DNA of 38,004 bases from Actinomycetota bacterium (GTDB taxonomy: Bacteria; Actinomycetota; Actinomycetes; Nanopelagicales; Nanopelagicaceae): the NCBI GenBank assembly GCA_009927575.1, contig RFMS01000181.1, forward strand, positions 1-38,004. The letters are read 5' to 3'. Within the stretch, counting starts at the first letter, position 1, and each line of letters starts with the position of its first letter. Positions 25,598 to 34,466 of the stretch are shown piece by piece. Below the pieces are notes generated by a model that did not search any database, was not told the origin of the DNA, and was given only the letters and a program-made list of their open reading frames with translations. The position numbers and the translations under genes are program-made.

Positions 25598-26461
25598 TCT
25601 AATGGAAGTGATCAGCGCGAAAGATAGAACAAATGCAAAAGCCATTTGTAATTTCCCGGTATTGGCAAGAAGTCGGATTAAATCTTTGCCAGACGCACCA
25701 TTAAGAACATTCCGAGCTAATCTCGCTGAGAAAGGCAGAAGGAAGAGCGTTGAAAAAACTGATGGGGTAACGAAGTAGAGCGAAATAGAACCTAAATGAG
25801 CGATCATCAGAAGCAAGGTATAGAAAGTTCGCGCACCTTTATCGCCCAGAATCACAGCGAGTGTTCGCTTATTCACTTTGGCATCTTTCTCTAGATCTCG
25901 TAAATTATTTAAACCGAGAATTGCGCAGGCCAGAACTCCAATTGGAATGGAAAGCAAGAAACTCGCTAGCGTCACCTTCTCTGTTTGGACATAAAACGTT
26001 CCCACAGTTGCAATAAGTCCAAAGAAGAGAAATACCGAAACTTCACCGAGAGCTGAATAGCCGTATGGTTTAGGTCCACCGGTATACGTCCATGCGGCGA
26101 GAATTGCCAACGCGCCAATTCCGATCAGTGCGAGTGATGTAGTTAATGCGAGAACTAAGCCTGCGATCATTGCAACACCGAAAAATAGGAAAGCCGCTCT
26201 TTTCACCGAAGCAGGTGATGCGACGCCACTTCCTACAAGTCGAAGTGGACCGATCCGATCTTTATCTGTGCCTTTAATGCCATCTGAATAATCGTTTGCG
26301 TAATTGACTGCTATTTGAAGCGAGAGTGAAACGATAAGCGCCAAAATTCCACGCCAATCAGCGTCTTTTCCGGCAAGTGCAGTACCGACCATAACTGGCG
26401 CAATAGCTGCAGGAAGTGTGCGAAGTCGTGCACCTGCAACCCACTCTTTACGTGTAGCCAT
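25595..26461 (-). CDS. menA: 1,4-dihydroxy-2-naphthoate polyprenyltransferase
   Basis: MenA attaches the isoprenoid tail to DHNA, giving demethylmenaquinone in the membrane. The 288-residue UbiA-family protein has about eight to nine helices. The prenyl-diphosphate/Mg2+ site is NYANDYSDGIKGTDKDR (53-69), and the second Asp-rich loop is LNNLRDLEKDAKVNKRT. The ATG directly follows the menE TAA, and the SD-like GAGGGA lies inside the menE end, so the pair is coupled. Confidence 0.95.
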   Translation of the reverse strand: MATRKEWVAGARLRTLPAAIAPVMVGTALAGKDADWRGILALIVSLSLQIAVNYANDYSDGIKGTDKDRIGPLRLVGSGVASPASVKRAAFLFFGVAMIAGLVLALTTSLALIGIGALAILAAWTYTGGPKPYGYSALGEVSVFLFFGLIATVGTFYVQTEKVTLASFLLSIPIGVLACAILGLNNLRDLEKDAKVNKRTLAVILGDKGARTFYTLLLMIAHLGSISLYFVTPSVFSTLFLLPFSARLARNVLNGASGKDLIRLLANTGKLQMAFAFVLSFALITSIR

Positions 26462-27421
26462 TTATCCCTCTGCTAATTTTTTTCTATCTGGCTTACCAAT
26501 TCCTGTTGTAGGAATTGATGGAACTCTAACAATCTCTTTTGGTGATGCGTGGGAACCAAAACGCTCTTTGAGATAGGAAGTAATTTCACTATCGGCGATC
26601 TCTGTCACTTTTGCAACGCATAGTCGCTGACCCCATTCAGCATCGCCTTTAGCGAAGGCAGCGAAATCAGAATTGAACTTTTCTTTTAGTGCGTTCTCAA
26701 TTGTTGAAAGCGAGATCTTTTCACCGCCAGAAATGATTTGATCATCAATCCGGCCATCAATAACTAGCCGACCATTTTCACTATGGCCACGATCTGATGT
26801 TCTAAACCAACCGTCAACCAGATCGACATCGGCGAGCATTGGACCACGCAAATAAATAATCTCATCTACGATTTTGTAATCAACTCCAGGTAATGGAATT
26901 CCGTCGTACACGCAACCGCCACAAGTCTCGGTCATGCCGTATGTCGCGATGATAGAAATTCCTGCGCTCTCTGCAGCTTTGCGTTCTGATGTAGAGAGAG
27001 GTGCCCCACCTACTAAAACTTTCTTTGCAGATTTCAAATGGTTTAACAGCGCGCTATCTCCATTGAGTGCACGATGAATATGCGTCGGAACAACTGCAGT
27101 GAAATCAACATTTGAATAGCCATTTCCTGGACGACAATCAATTGGCGTGGTGCCAAGTTCAATTGCGCGAGCAATGACATTGATTCCAGCAACGTGAGAG
27201 AGTGGCAACAAGAGTGACCAGGTGTTGCTACTTATTGCACCAACAATCTGATTTGAAGCCTGCGCAGATGCTTTGAGGGCTGAACGTGAAATCGTGATGG
27301 ATTTTGCAACTCCAGTAGAACCGCTGGTGCTGACCGAGATTGATTGCGCATCAGATAACGCAGCTATTGCTTGTGGTATCGACCACTGCGCACTTATTTG
27401 AATTGGCATCGCATTACTCAC
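26462..27421 (-). CDS. menE: o-succinylbenzoate-CoA ligase
   Basis: MenE activates OSB to OSB-CoA with ATP. ANL-superfamily motifs are all present: [11 protein letters not shown] (ATP P-loop), [34 protein letters not shown] and, at the end, GIGKPDRKK with the catalytic Lys. The start chosen is GTG 27421 (about 319 residues), because a TAGCCT box lies 7 bases upstream. ATG 27409 is the alternative. The frame is open further upstream, but that part would run antisense through menB. It is shorter than many MenE proteins at the N-terminus, where the ANL fold is trimmed. It is divergent from menB with only 19 bases between start codons. Confidence 0.92.
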   Translation of the reverse strand: MSNAMPIQISAQWSIPQAIAALSDAQSISVSTSGSTGVAKSITISRSALKASAQASNQIVGAISSNTWSLLLPLSHVAGINVIARAIELGTTPIDCRPGNGYSNVDFTAVVPTHIHRALNGDSALLNHLKSAKKVLVGGAPLSTSERKAAESAGISIIATYGMTETCGGCVYDGIPLPGVDYKIVDEIIYLRGPMLADVDLVDGWFRTSDRGHSENGRLVIDGRIDDQIISGGEKISLSTIENALKEKFNSDFAAFAKGDAEWGQRLCVAKVTEIADSEITSYLKERFGSHASPKEIVRVPSIPTTGIGKPDRKKLAEG

Positions 27422-27427
27422 TCCCCG

Positions 27428-27434
27428 TAGGCTA
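27428..27434. promoter_or_regulatory. Shared symmetric -10 box for menB (+) and menE (-)
   Basis: TAGGCTA contains TAGGCT on the plus strand, 7 bases before menB ATG 27441. It also contains TAGCCT on the minus strand, 7 bases before menE GTG 27421. Both genes lack Shine-Dalgarno sequences at these starts. One double-stranded box could therefore drive both leaderless transcripts. Confidence 0.5.
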
Positions 27435-27440
27435 TTCCAT

Positions 27441-28318
27441 ATGAGCAAGCCAATTAAGCGCGAACCTGGCGCACGAACCATTCCACAATGGCAACGTGCA
27501 GAAGGCAGCGAAAACTTCACCGATGTGCGTTACGAAATCGCTGAAGGTATGGCGAAAATTACGATCAATCGTCCGGAAGTTCGCAATGCATTTCGCCCAG
27601 AAACTCTTGCAGAGTTGCAGAGCGCATTTAATATGGCGCGCGATGATGATCGCGTCGGTGTCATTATTTTTACCGGTCAAGGAGATGAAGCTTTCTGTTC
27701 CGGTGGCGATATCAATGTTCGCGGAGATGATGGCTATATCGGAAGCGATGCGCTTGGTAAAAAAGGAATTGGCCGACTTAACGTTTTAGATTTACAAGTT
27801 CAGATTCGACGTACACCAAAACCAGTTGTGGCGATGGTCGCTGGTTGGGCAATTGGTGGCGGACATGTTCTCCATGTTGTTTGCGATTTAACAATTGCTG
27901 CCGATAACGCGAAATTTGGTCAGACCGGCCCAATGGTTGGCTCTTTTGATGGCGGTTATGGCGCCGGATTACTTGCCCGACATGTTGGTCAGAAGAAAGC
28001 AAGAGAGATTTGGTTTATGTGTCGTCAGTACGACGCAAAAGAAGCGCTCGATATGGGACTTGTGAACACAGTTGTTCCAGTAAAGGAACTTGAAGCAGAG
28101 ACAGTGTCATGGTGTCGGAAATGCTCCGTCACTCACCGATGGCGCTTCGACTACTTAAAGCAGGGCTAAACGCAGCTGATGATGGATTAGCAGGCGTCCA
28201 ACAATTAGCAGGCGATGCAACACTTCTCTTTTATTTAACCGAAGAAGGCCAAGAAGGACGAAACGCTTATAAAGAGAAGCGACCGCCAAACTTCGACAAA
28301 TTTCCTAAACGTCCATAA
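27441..28318 (+). CDS. menB: 1,4-dihydroxy-2-naphthoyl-CoA synthase, one frameshift
   Basis: MenB closes the second ring of the naphthoquinone. The crotonase fold shows [15 protein letters not shown], the CoA/oxyanion segment [11 protein letters not shown] and [18 protein letters not shown], and [16 protein letters not shown] with the active-site region. The frame breaks at about 28118. The rest ([20 protein letters not shown], then [21 protein letters not shown]) is the expected MenB C-terminus in the next frame. A lost G (CGGGAAATG read as CGGAAATG) explains it and gives 292 residues. MenB is required for menaquinone, so a sequence error is more likely than inactivation. Confidence 0.92.
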
Positions 28319-28323
28319 CGCTC

Positions 28324-29331
28324 ATGTCTGAGCAGATTCTTAACGACGTACTTTCGTCGCTAAAAGTCATTTCAATCCCTACGCGAACGAAATTTCGTGG
28401 CATCACTCTCCGTGAAATTGCGCTTTTTGAAGGGCCATTTGGTTGGGCTGAATTTTCACCATTTCTTGAGTATGACGAGAATGAATCATTGCCGTGGTTA
28501 ATGAGTGGAATTGAAGCTGCGTTTGCGCCAGCACTACCCATGAAACGCACTGAGATTCCGATCAATGCCACCATGCCAGAAGTTGATGATCGAGTTGAAA
28601 TCGAAAAGATTCTTAGTTGGTATCCAGGTGCAACAACAGTAAAGATAAAAGTGGGAACAGACCTCACTCGAGATTTGGCTCGAATTGCATGGGTGAAAGC
28701 ACTTTCACCACATTCGCAAATTCGTGTGGATGTCAATGGTTCATGGAGCGCCGAGCACGCACTCATGGCGATCAATTCAATCTACGAAATTATTGGGGAT
28801 GCGTTCCAATATATTGAACAGCCATGTGCAACCATCGAAGAATTAAGAAGAGTCAAGGGAGAACTTAAAGTCCCAGTAAAAATTGCTGGTGATGAAGTTT
28901 TTAGGAAAGCTCAAGATCCCTTCGCTGTAAAAGTTACTGATGCGCTCGACATTATGATCCTTAAAGTTGCGCCACTAGGTGGTATTCGGCGCTCATTGAA
29001 ATTAGCTGCGCATCACAAACTCCCAACCGTTGTATCGAGCGCACTTGAATCAGCTATTGGTTTGAGTTACGAATTAAAACTTGCAGCAACTCTGCCTGAA
29101 TTGAATTACGCATGTGGCTTAGGTACGGGATCGCTTCTTCAGTTTGATGTTGCTGATGTGACCATAGTTAACGGACACATCACAGTGCAGTCACTAATTC
29201 CAGATCAGAACGCTCTCGATACCTTGCGCGCTAGTGACGAACGATTCGCATGGTGGCAGGATCGGATTAGAAAAACATGGAGCGCGGGAGCTGCACAATG
29301 GCTCGAGCGGGAGAGTGAGGAGTGGAAATGA
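28324..29331 (+). CDS. menC: o-succinylbenzoate synthase
   Basis: MenC dehydrates SHCHC to OSB. The 335-residue enolase-superfamily protein has TTVKIKVG (catalytic Lys pair region), RVDVNGSWSAEHAL (metal Asp), YIEQPCATIEEL (metal Glu), VKIAGDEVFRKA (metal Asp) and DIMILKVAPLGG (catalytic Lys). The ATG is five bases after the menB stop. Its TGA overlaps the menD ATG as ATGA. Confidence 0.93.
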   Translation: MSEQILNDVLSSLKVISIPTRTKFRGITLREIALFEGPFGWAEFSPFLEYDENESLPWLMSGIEAAFAPALPMKRTEIPINATMPEVDDRVEIEKILSWYPGATTVKIKVGTDLTRDLARIAWVKALSPHSQIRVDVNGSWSAEHALMAINSIYEIIGDAFQYIEQPCATIEELRRVKGELKVPVKIAGDEVFRKAQDPFAVKVTDALDIMILKVAPLGGIRRSLKLAAHHKLPTVVSSALESAIGLSYELKLAATLPELNYACGLGTGSLLQFDVADVTIVNGHITVQSLIPDQNALDTLRASDERFAWWQDRIRKTWSAGAAQWLERESEEWK

Positions 29332-30896
29332 ACTCAACCAAGCTCGCTCGCCATACGCTCAGAGAACTCATCGAATTAGGAATCAGTGATTTTGTCCTCT
29401 CGCCAGGTTCTCGAAATGCGCCATTATCAATCGCATTACATGAAGCGCATGAACGAGGCTTGATTGATCTCCATGTACGAATAGACGAACGGTCAGCTGC
29501 TTTCTTCGCACTTGGAATTGCTAAAGCAACTAATAAATATGTACCAGTTATTTGCACGAGTGGAACTGCACTCGCCAATTACTATCCTGCTGTTCTCGAG
29601 GCGCATCATTCAGATATAAAGCTATTAATTCTCTCCGCAGATAGACCAGCCAGACTTCGAAATACGGGTTCAAACCAGACAACGATTCAAAAAGATCTCT
29701 TCTTCGATTTTGTTCGCCATAGCATTGATACAGCAACACCGCTGGATTTCAAGAAGTATTTCAACGGGACAGGTCCGCTCCATATCAATCTGCAATTTGA
29801 TGAACCACTTCTTGAAACCGATTCGCATGATTGGCTCGCAGGAATTCACGTTTCAGAACCGGTGCCGAACATTTCACCATCTGAACAATTGGAAATCGCC
29901 ACTGATAGAAATATCGTGATTGTTGGTCATGATCGCGCTGGCTTCTCAGCTCAAGCCATTATCGATTTTGCTGCATCACTCAACGCGCCACTTATTGCCG
30001 AAGACCCACTTCATTCAAAGAGTGCATTGCACATGCACCGATACTTCTCTCCTCACCACATGTTCGAGAAAAACTTCAAGCCGAGCTAGCAATCGTCATT
30101 GGAAGAACAACTCTCTCCAGACCCATTAATGCCTATATTTCTTCAGCAAAAAAGCTGGTTGTCGTTGATCCTCGTTTGCAAGAGATTGATACTGAACGCA
30201 GCGCCGATCAAAAGTTTTTCTCTTTACCAACTCTAAAAACAGCTACTACTCCCTATCAAGCGTGGCTTAATGATTGGCGCGCATATGAAGCACTCGCTGC
30301 AAAATCACTGAGTGAACTTCCAGAGTGGAGTGAAGCAAGCGTTGCGCACATCATTGCGGAGGAGTTACCGGACGATTCAGCTCTCTTTATCTCCTCTTCT
30401 CGTCCTATTCGGGACATTGAAAGTTTTGCTCTGCCTCGCACGGGAGTCGCTACGTATGCCAACCGTGGCTTAGCGGGAATTGATGGAAATATTTCTACCG
30501 CGATGGGTATTGCAACTCACCACCAAAAAACTCTGGCCATGATTGGAGATTTAGGTTTTCTTCATGATGTTTCGGCTTTGACCAATATTGAAAACGTAAA
30601 CCTGCTCATCATCGTGATCGATAACAATGGCGGTGGAATTTTCTCAACACTCCCACAACGAGGCGTTGCGGATTTGAGAAAGTATTTGGAACCCACACCA
30701 TCTTGATATTGCAAAGATCGCTGCCAGCTACGGCATCTCAAGCGCGGTTGTTAAATCCGCATCTGACCTTCGCCATGAAATTTCTCATCACACCACCGGC
30801 ATCAGAGTGGTTGTTGCCAAGATGCCAGATCGCGAACGTAATGCCGATTCAATTGCGGCGGTGCATAAGAAGTACTTGGAGTTAGTGGCTCTCTAG
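29328..30896 (+). CDS. menD: SEPHCHC synthase MenD, three frameshifts
   Basis: MenD is the thiamine-diphosphate enzyme joining isochorismate and 2-oxoglutarate. The N-terminal part has FVLSPGSRNAPLSIAL, the ThDP Glu region RIDERSAAFFALG and VICTSGTALANYYPAV. Three single-base losses break it: near 30026 (then IAHAPILLSSPHVREKL), near 30669 (then GFEKVFGT) and near 30693 (GTPHHLDIAKIAASYG if a C is restored in CCCC). The ThDP/Mg motif GDLGFLHDVSALTN-IEN-NLLIIVIDNNGGGIFS is intact. Adding three bases gives about 523 residues, a normal MenD. The start is ATG 29328, after GAGGAG, overlapping menC. GTG 29322 is possible. The end overlaps convergent menF by 15 bases. Confidence 0.9.
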
Positions 30897-32096
30897 CGCG
30901 CGGCGCATTGGAAGTAGTTTGGCTTGGCTTTCTGCGTATTCACTCTGCGGATCTGATTCACTGACAATTCCGCAGCCGGCAAAGAGTCGAATTGATTGAT
31001 GCGAGTCATCGAGTTGTCCGCAACGAAGGGCTATACCAAGTTCACCATCGCCACGAGCATCGATCCAACCGATTGGACCTGCATATCGGCCTCGAGAAAT
31101 ACCCTCAATCTTGCTGATTAACGCCTTGGCTGATGGAGTTGGAGTTCCACACACTGCTGCTGATGGATGTAATCGTTTCACTAATTCAAAAATATCCGCT
31201 GGGCTTGCTGAATCAATTAATACACCAGTGACATCTGTTGCTAAGTGCATAACGTTTGCCAGGTGAAGAACAAATGGTGATTCAGGAACGTTTGTTGATG
31301 AACAGAGCGGTGCGAGAACATCACCAACTGAACGAACTGCGTATTCGTGTTCTTCTAAATCTTTTGATGATCGCGCTAATGAGGCAGCAAGCGCCAAATC
31401 TTTTTCATCATCACCAGTTTTACGAATTGTGCCGGCAAGTATTCGAGAGGTGACAAGAGATTTAGAGAGTCGAACGAGAAGTTCAGGTGTTGCGCCAATT
31501 AGTCCCGCGTTAGCAAAGACCCATGTAGAAGGATATTCATCTGAAAGGTTTCGAAGAATTCGTCGGATATTTATCGGCTTGTCAGAAGCGCAATCGATAA
31601 ATCGTGCCAGAACTACTTTCTCTACTTCATTAGATTTAATTGCAGAAATTGCAGTGGCAACGCGAGATCTCCATTCATCGCCATTGCTACCGCTCCATTG
31701 AAGATTCAGCGGTTCTTCTAAATTGTGATGAGAAGTTATTTCAGGTTGTTTATCGCCGATCCACGTAATCCACGATTTACCACTTTTTTGCCCAATTATT
31801 GCTTGAGGAATGATGAGAACCGACTCTTCTGTCTCTGAAAATGAGAACGAAGTGAAGAGAATTGGTCCAGTTCCACTTCCGTGAACATTATTTTGAATAT
31901 CAAGTTGTTGTACTTCATTCCGCCACCATTCACGGGCTTTTTCGAAGCGATCTGGGCCAGTGAGCGTGAGCCGTTTGTATTCACCAAAACCAATAAGACC
32001 TTCGTTATTGCGAACCCATGATGTTGCGGGGAGGTCGTTGATAGCGATGTCGAGAAGTGGCGGATGTTCGCCGAGAATCTCGGTGGTTATTCGCAT
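30882..32096 (-). CDS. menF: Isochorismate synthase
   Basis: This is a 404-residue chorismate-utilising enzyme. The C-terminal half carries the family core: KVVLARFID, LVRLSKSLVTSRILAGTIRK, HLATDVTGVL, LHPSAAVCGTPTPSA, RGRYAGPIGWID and LFAGCGIVSESDPQSEYAES. It converts chorismate to isochorismate for MenD, which is encoded on the opposite strand with convergent ends. The position favours menaquinone rather than siderophore synthesis. EntC-like enzymes share the sequence, but no siderophore gene is present here. Confidence 0.9.
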   Translation of the reverse strand: MRITTEILGEHPPLLDIAINDLPATSWVRNNEGLIGFGEYKRLTLTGPDRFEKAREWWRNEVQQLDIQNNVHGSGTGPILFTSFSFSETEESVLIIPQAIIGQKSGKSWITWIGDKQPEITSHHNLEEPLNLQWSGSNGDEWRSRVATAISAIKSNEVEKVVLARFIDCASDKPINIRRILRNLSDEYPSTWVFANAGLIGATPELLVRLSKSLVTSRILAGTIRKTGDDEKDLALAASLARSSKDLEEHEYAVRSVGDVLAPLCSSTNVPESPFVLHLANVMHLATDVTGVLIDSASPADIFELVKRLHPSAAVCGTPTPSAKALISKIEGISRGRYAGPIGWIDARGDGELGIALRCGQLDDSHQSIRLFAGCGIVSESDPQSEYAESQAKLLPMRRALESH

Positions 32097-32166
32097 GTCA
32101 CCCTCTTAAACGGAATCAAACGTCTTCTAATTTGTGACATCAGCGTACTACCGCAAAGATAGGAGC

Positions 32167-32874
32167 GTGAACTCGGAGAACAATCGCGCGGATCTCAATA
32201 AGAAGCCAGAAGAAGTGGCGGCGATGTTTGATGCAGTTGCGCGACGTTATGACATTGCTAACGACATTTTAAGTTTGGGACAGACCAAGCGTTGGCGTAA
32301 GCGAGTAACAAAACTTATTGCACCTAATGTGGGTATGAGAATTCTCGATTTGGCAGCCGGTACTGGATCATCAAGTGAACCACTTGCAAAAAAAGGCGCT
32401 GCAGTTACCGCGTTAGATTTTTCCGAAGGGATGTTAGCGGCCGGACGAAAGCGACGACCGTATATCGATTTTGTTCATGGCGATGCGCTAGCTCTGCCAT
32501 TTGAAGATAATTATTTTGATGTCACCACCATCTCATTTGGTTTACGTAATACACATAACTATGAGAAAGCATTAGTGGAAGCACTCAGAGTCACAAAACC
32601 AGGTGGTCGAATATTTGTTGTCGAATTCTCGCAGCCAACATTCGCGCCATTCCGCTACATCTATATGAATTATTTGATGAAGGCGTTACCCGCGATAGCT
32701 CGTCGTACCACCTCAAATCCAGATGCCTATATCTATCTCGCTGAATCGATCCGTGCATGGCCAAATCAGAAGGAACTTTCAGCGAAAATGAGCGGTAGCG
32801 GGTGGCTTGATGTCCACTATGTGAATATGACGGGTGGGGTTGTCGCAGTTCACATAGGAACTAAAGCCCGTTAA
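32167..32874 (+). CDS. menG: Demethylmenaquinone methyltransferase
   Basis: MenG/UbiE methylates demethylmenaquinone with SAM, the last step of the pathway. It contains VAAMFDAVARRYDIANDILSLG and the SAM-binding motif ILDLAAGTGSS (59-69), DFSEGML and SFGLRNTHN. The start chosen is GTG 32167, giving MNSENNRADLNKKPEEVAAM and 235 residues. GTG 32134 would add an unlikely 11-residue extension. The CAAAGAT before it resembles a degenerate -10 box, with AGGAG almost abutting the GTG. It is divergent from menF and followed by nuoA after 36 bases. Confidence 0.93.
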   Translation: MNSENNRADLNKKPEEVAAMFDAVARRYDIANDILSLGQTKRWRKRVTKLIAPNVGMRILDLAAGTGSSSEPLAKKGAAVTALDFSEGMLAAGRKRRPYIDFVHGDALALPFEDNYFDVTTISFGLRNTHNYEKALVEALRVTKPGGRIFVVEFSQPTFAPFRYIYMNYLMKALPAIARRTTSNPDAYIYLAESIRAWPNQKELSAKMSGSGWLDVHYVNMTGGVVAVHIGTKAR

Positions 32875-32898
32875 TTTTCCATATATTTACCGCTCGCC

Positions 32899-32904
32899 TA
32901 AGAT
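32899..32904 (+). promoter_or_regulatory. -10 box of leaderless nuo operon promoter
   Basis: TAAGAT is followed by six bases and the nuoA GTG at 32911. No Shine-Dalgarno sequence is present. It would drive the whole nuo operon. Confidence 0.6.
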
Positions 32905-32910
32905 TCGAGC

Positions 32911-33270
32911 GTGTCGGAATACCTCCCAATCCTTGTTATCGGAGCAATTGGCTTTGGTTTTGCCGCATTCTCTGTTGTCGCGGCAGCGCTGACAGGTCCT
33001 AAACGTTATAACCGCGCAAAAGCGGCTGCATATGAATGTGGAATCGAACCAAGCCCACAAGCTGTTGGTGGTGGTCGCTTCCCAGTGAAGTACTTCTTAA
33101 CTGCGATGCTTTTTATTATTTTCGATATTGAAATTGTTTTCTTATATCCATGGGCAGTGACATTTGATCAACTAGGACTTTTTGGTTTAGTTGAAATGTT
33201 GCTCTTTATGGGAACCGTATTTGTTGCGTACGCATATGTCTGGCGTCGCGGCGGACTTGAGTGGGATTAA
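32911..33270 (+). CDS. nuoA: NADH-quinone oxidoreductase subunit A
   Basis: This 119-residue membrane subunit of complex I has three transmembrane helices. The conserved loop YECGIEPSPQAVGGGRFPVKYF lies between helices 1 and 2, and the motif FIIFDIEIVFLYPWA is in helix 2. GTG 32911 gives a typical short N-terminus. It is the first gene of the nuo operon. Confidence 0.96.
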   Translation: MSEYLPILVIGAIGFGFAAFSVVAAALTGPKRYNRAKAAAYECGIEPSPQAVGGGRFPVKYFLTAMLFIIFDIEIVFLYPWAVTFDQLGLFGLVEMLLFMGTVFVAYAYVWRRGGLEWD

Positions 33271-33273
33271 TAC

Positions 33274-33831
33274 GTGGGCTTAGAAGAGAAATTACCGAGC
33301 GGCTTTCTTCTCACAACTGTTGAGAAACTTGCGGGTTATATTCGTAAGAATTCACTCTGGCCAGCAACATTTGGATTAGCTTGCTGTGCAATTGAAATGA
33401 TGGCAGTAACAACAGCGCGTCACGATCTCTCACGTTTTGGAATGGAAGTTTTTCGAGGATCGCCACGACAAGCAGATTTAATGATTGTTGCAGGTCGAGT
33501 TTCTAACAAGATGGCGCCAGTGCTTCGCCAGGTGTATGACCAGATGTCGGAACCAAAATGGGTTTTAGCGATGGGCGCCTGCGCATCTTCAGGTGGAATG
33601 TTTAATAACTACGCAATTGTGCAAGGCGTTGACCACATTGTTCCTGTAGATATTTATTTGCCAGGATGCCCACCGCGTCCAGAAATGTTGATGGATGCGA
33701 TCATTAAATTGCATGAATCAATTAAGGATGCAAAGTTGGGCGTCAATCGCGAGAAAGTAATTCGTGAAGTTGAAGCTGCTGCGCTTTCAGCGAAGCCAAC
33801 CCATCAAATTCCAGTATTTGGAGCCAATTAA
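33274..33831 (+). CDS. nuoB: NADH-quinone oxidoreductase subunit B
   Basis: This 185-residue subunit holds cluster N2, the last Fe-S centre before quinone. The ligands are Cys37-Cys38 ([10 protein letters not shown]), Cys103 ([11 protein letters not shown]) and Cys132 ([10 protein letters not shown]). It starts with GTG three bases after nuoA. The stop overlaps the nuoC ATG (TAATG). Confidence 0.97.
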   Translation: MGLEEKLPSGFLLTTVEKLAGYIRKNSLWPATFGLACCAIEMMAVTTARHDLSRFGMEVFRGSPRQADLMIVAGRVSNKMAPVLRQVYDQMSEPKWVLAMGACASSGGMFNNYAIVQGVDHIVPVDIYLPGCPPRPEMLMDAIIKLHESIKDAKLGVNREKVIREVEAAALSAKPTHQIPVFGAN

Positions 33832-34466
33832 TGGAACAACGCGGCTCTTTCGGAGTGAAAGGAACCGGCGATACCTCAGGGTATGGCGGCCTGGTTCGCA
33901 CGAAAGTAAATCCAGGTTCTTCAGAACGACCATACGGTTCTTACTTCGATGATGTTGCTGACGAATTAGAGCGCGCGTTTCCACAATTTAATGAAGCGAT
34001 TGAACGAGTTGTTGTTGATCGAGGCGAACTCACTCTCTTTATTAAGAAAGAACATCTTTTCGCGACAGCGAAAGCGCTACGCGATGTTGATTCACTTCGA
34101 TTTGAAATGTGTCTATCGGTCAGCGGCGTTCACTATCCAGAAGAAAAAGATCGCGAGCTTCACGTTGTGTATCACTTGCTCTCAATGACACACAATCGAC
34201 GTATTCGATTAGAAGTTGCGTTGCCAGATTCGCATCCACATGTTTCATCTCTCGTTGAAGTATGGGGCGGAACAAATTGGCATGAGCGCGAAACGTGGGA
34301 CATGTTCGGAATTATTTTTGATGGCCACCCAGCGTTAACAAGAATTTTGATGCCAGACGATTGGCAAGGTCATCCGCAACGAAAAGATTATCCACTCGGC
34401 GGTATTCCAATTGAATATCACGGTGCAACAACACCTCCACCAGAAGAACGGAGGAGTTACCGATGA
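33831..34466 (+). CDS. nuoC: NADH-quinone oxidoreductase subunit C
   Basis: This 211-residue peripheral-arm subunit has the 30-kDa signature near its C-terminus: [20 protein letters not shown] followed by [21 protein letters not shown]. It is a separate gene from nuoD, unlike the fused form in enterobacteria. The stop overlaps nuoD (ATGA). Confidence 0.96.
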   Translation: MEQRGSFGVKGTGDTSGYGGLVRTKVNPGSSERPYGSYFDDVADELERAFPQFNEAIERVVVDRGELTLFIKKEHLFATAKALRDVDSLRFEMCLSVSGVHYPEEKDRELHVVYHLLSMTHNRRIRLEVALPDSHPHVSSLVEVWGGTNWHERETWDMFGIIFDGHPALTRILMPDDWQGHPQRKDYPLGGIPIEYHGATTPPPEERRSYR

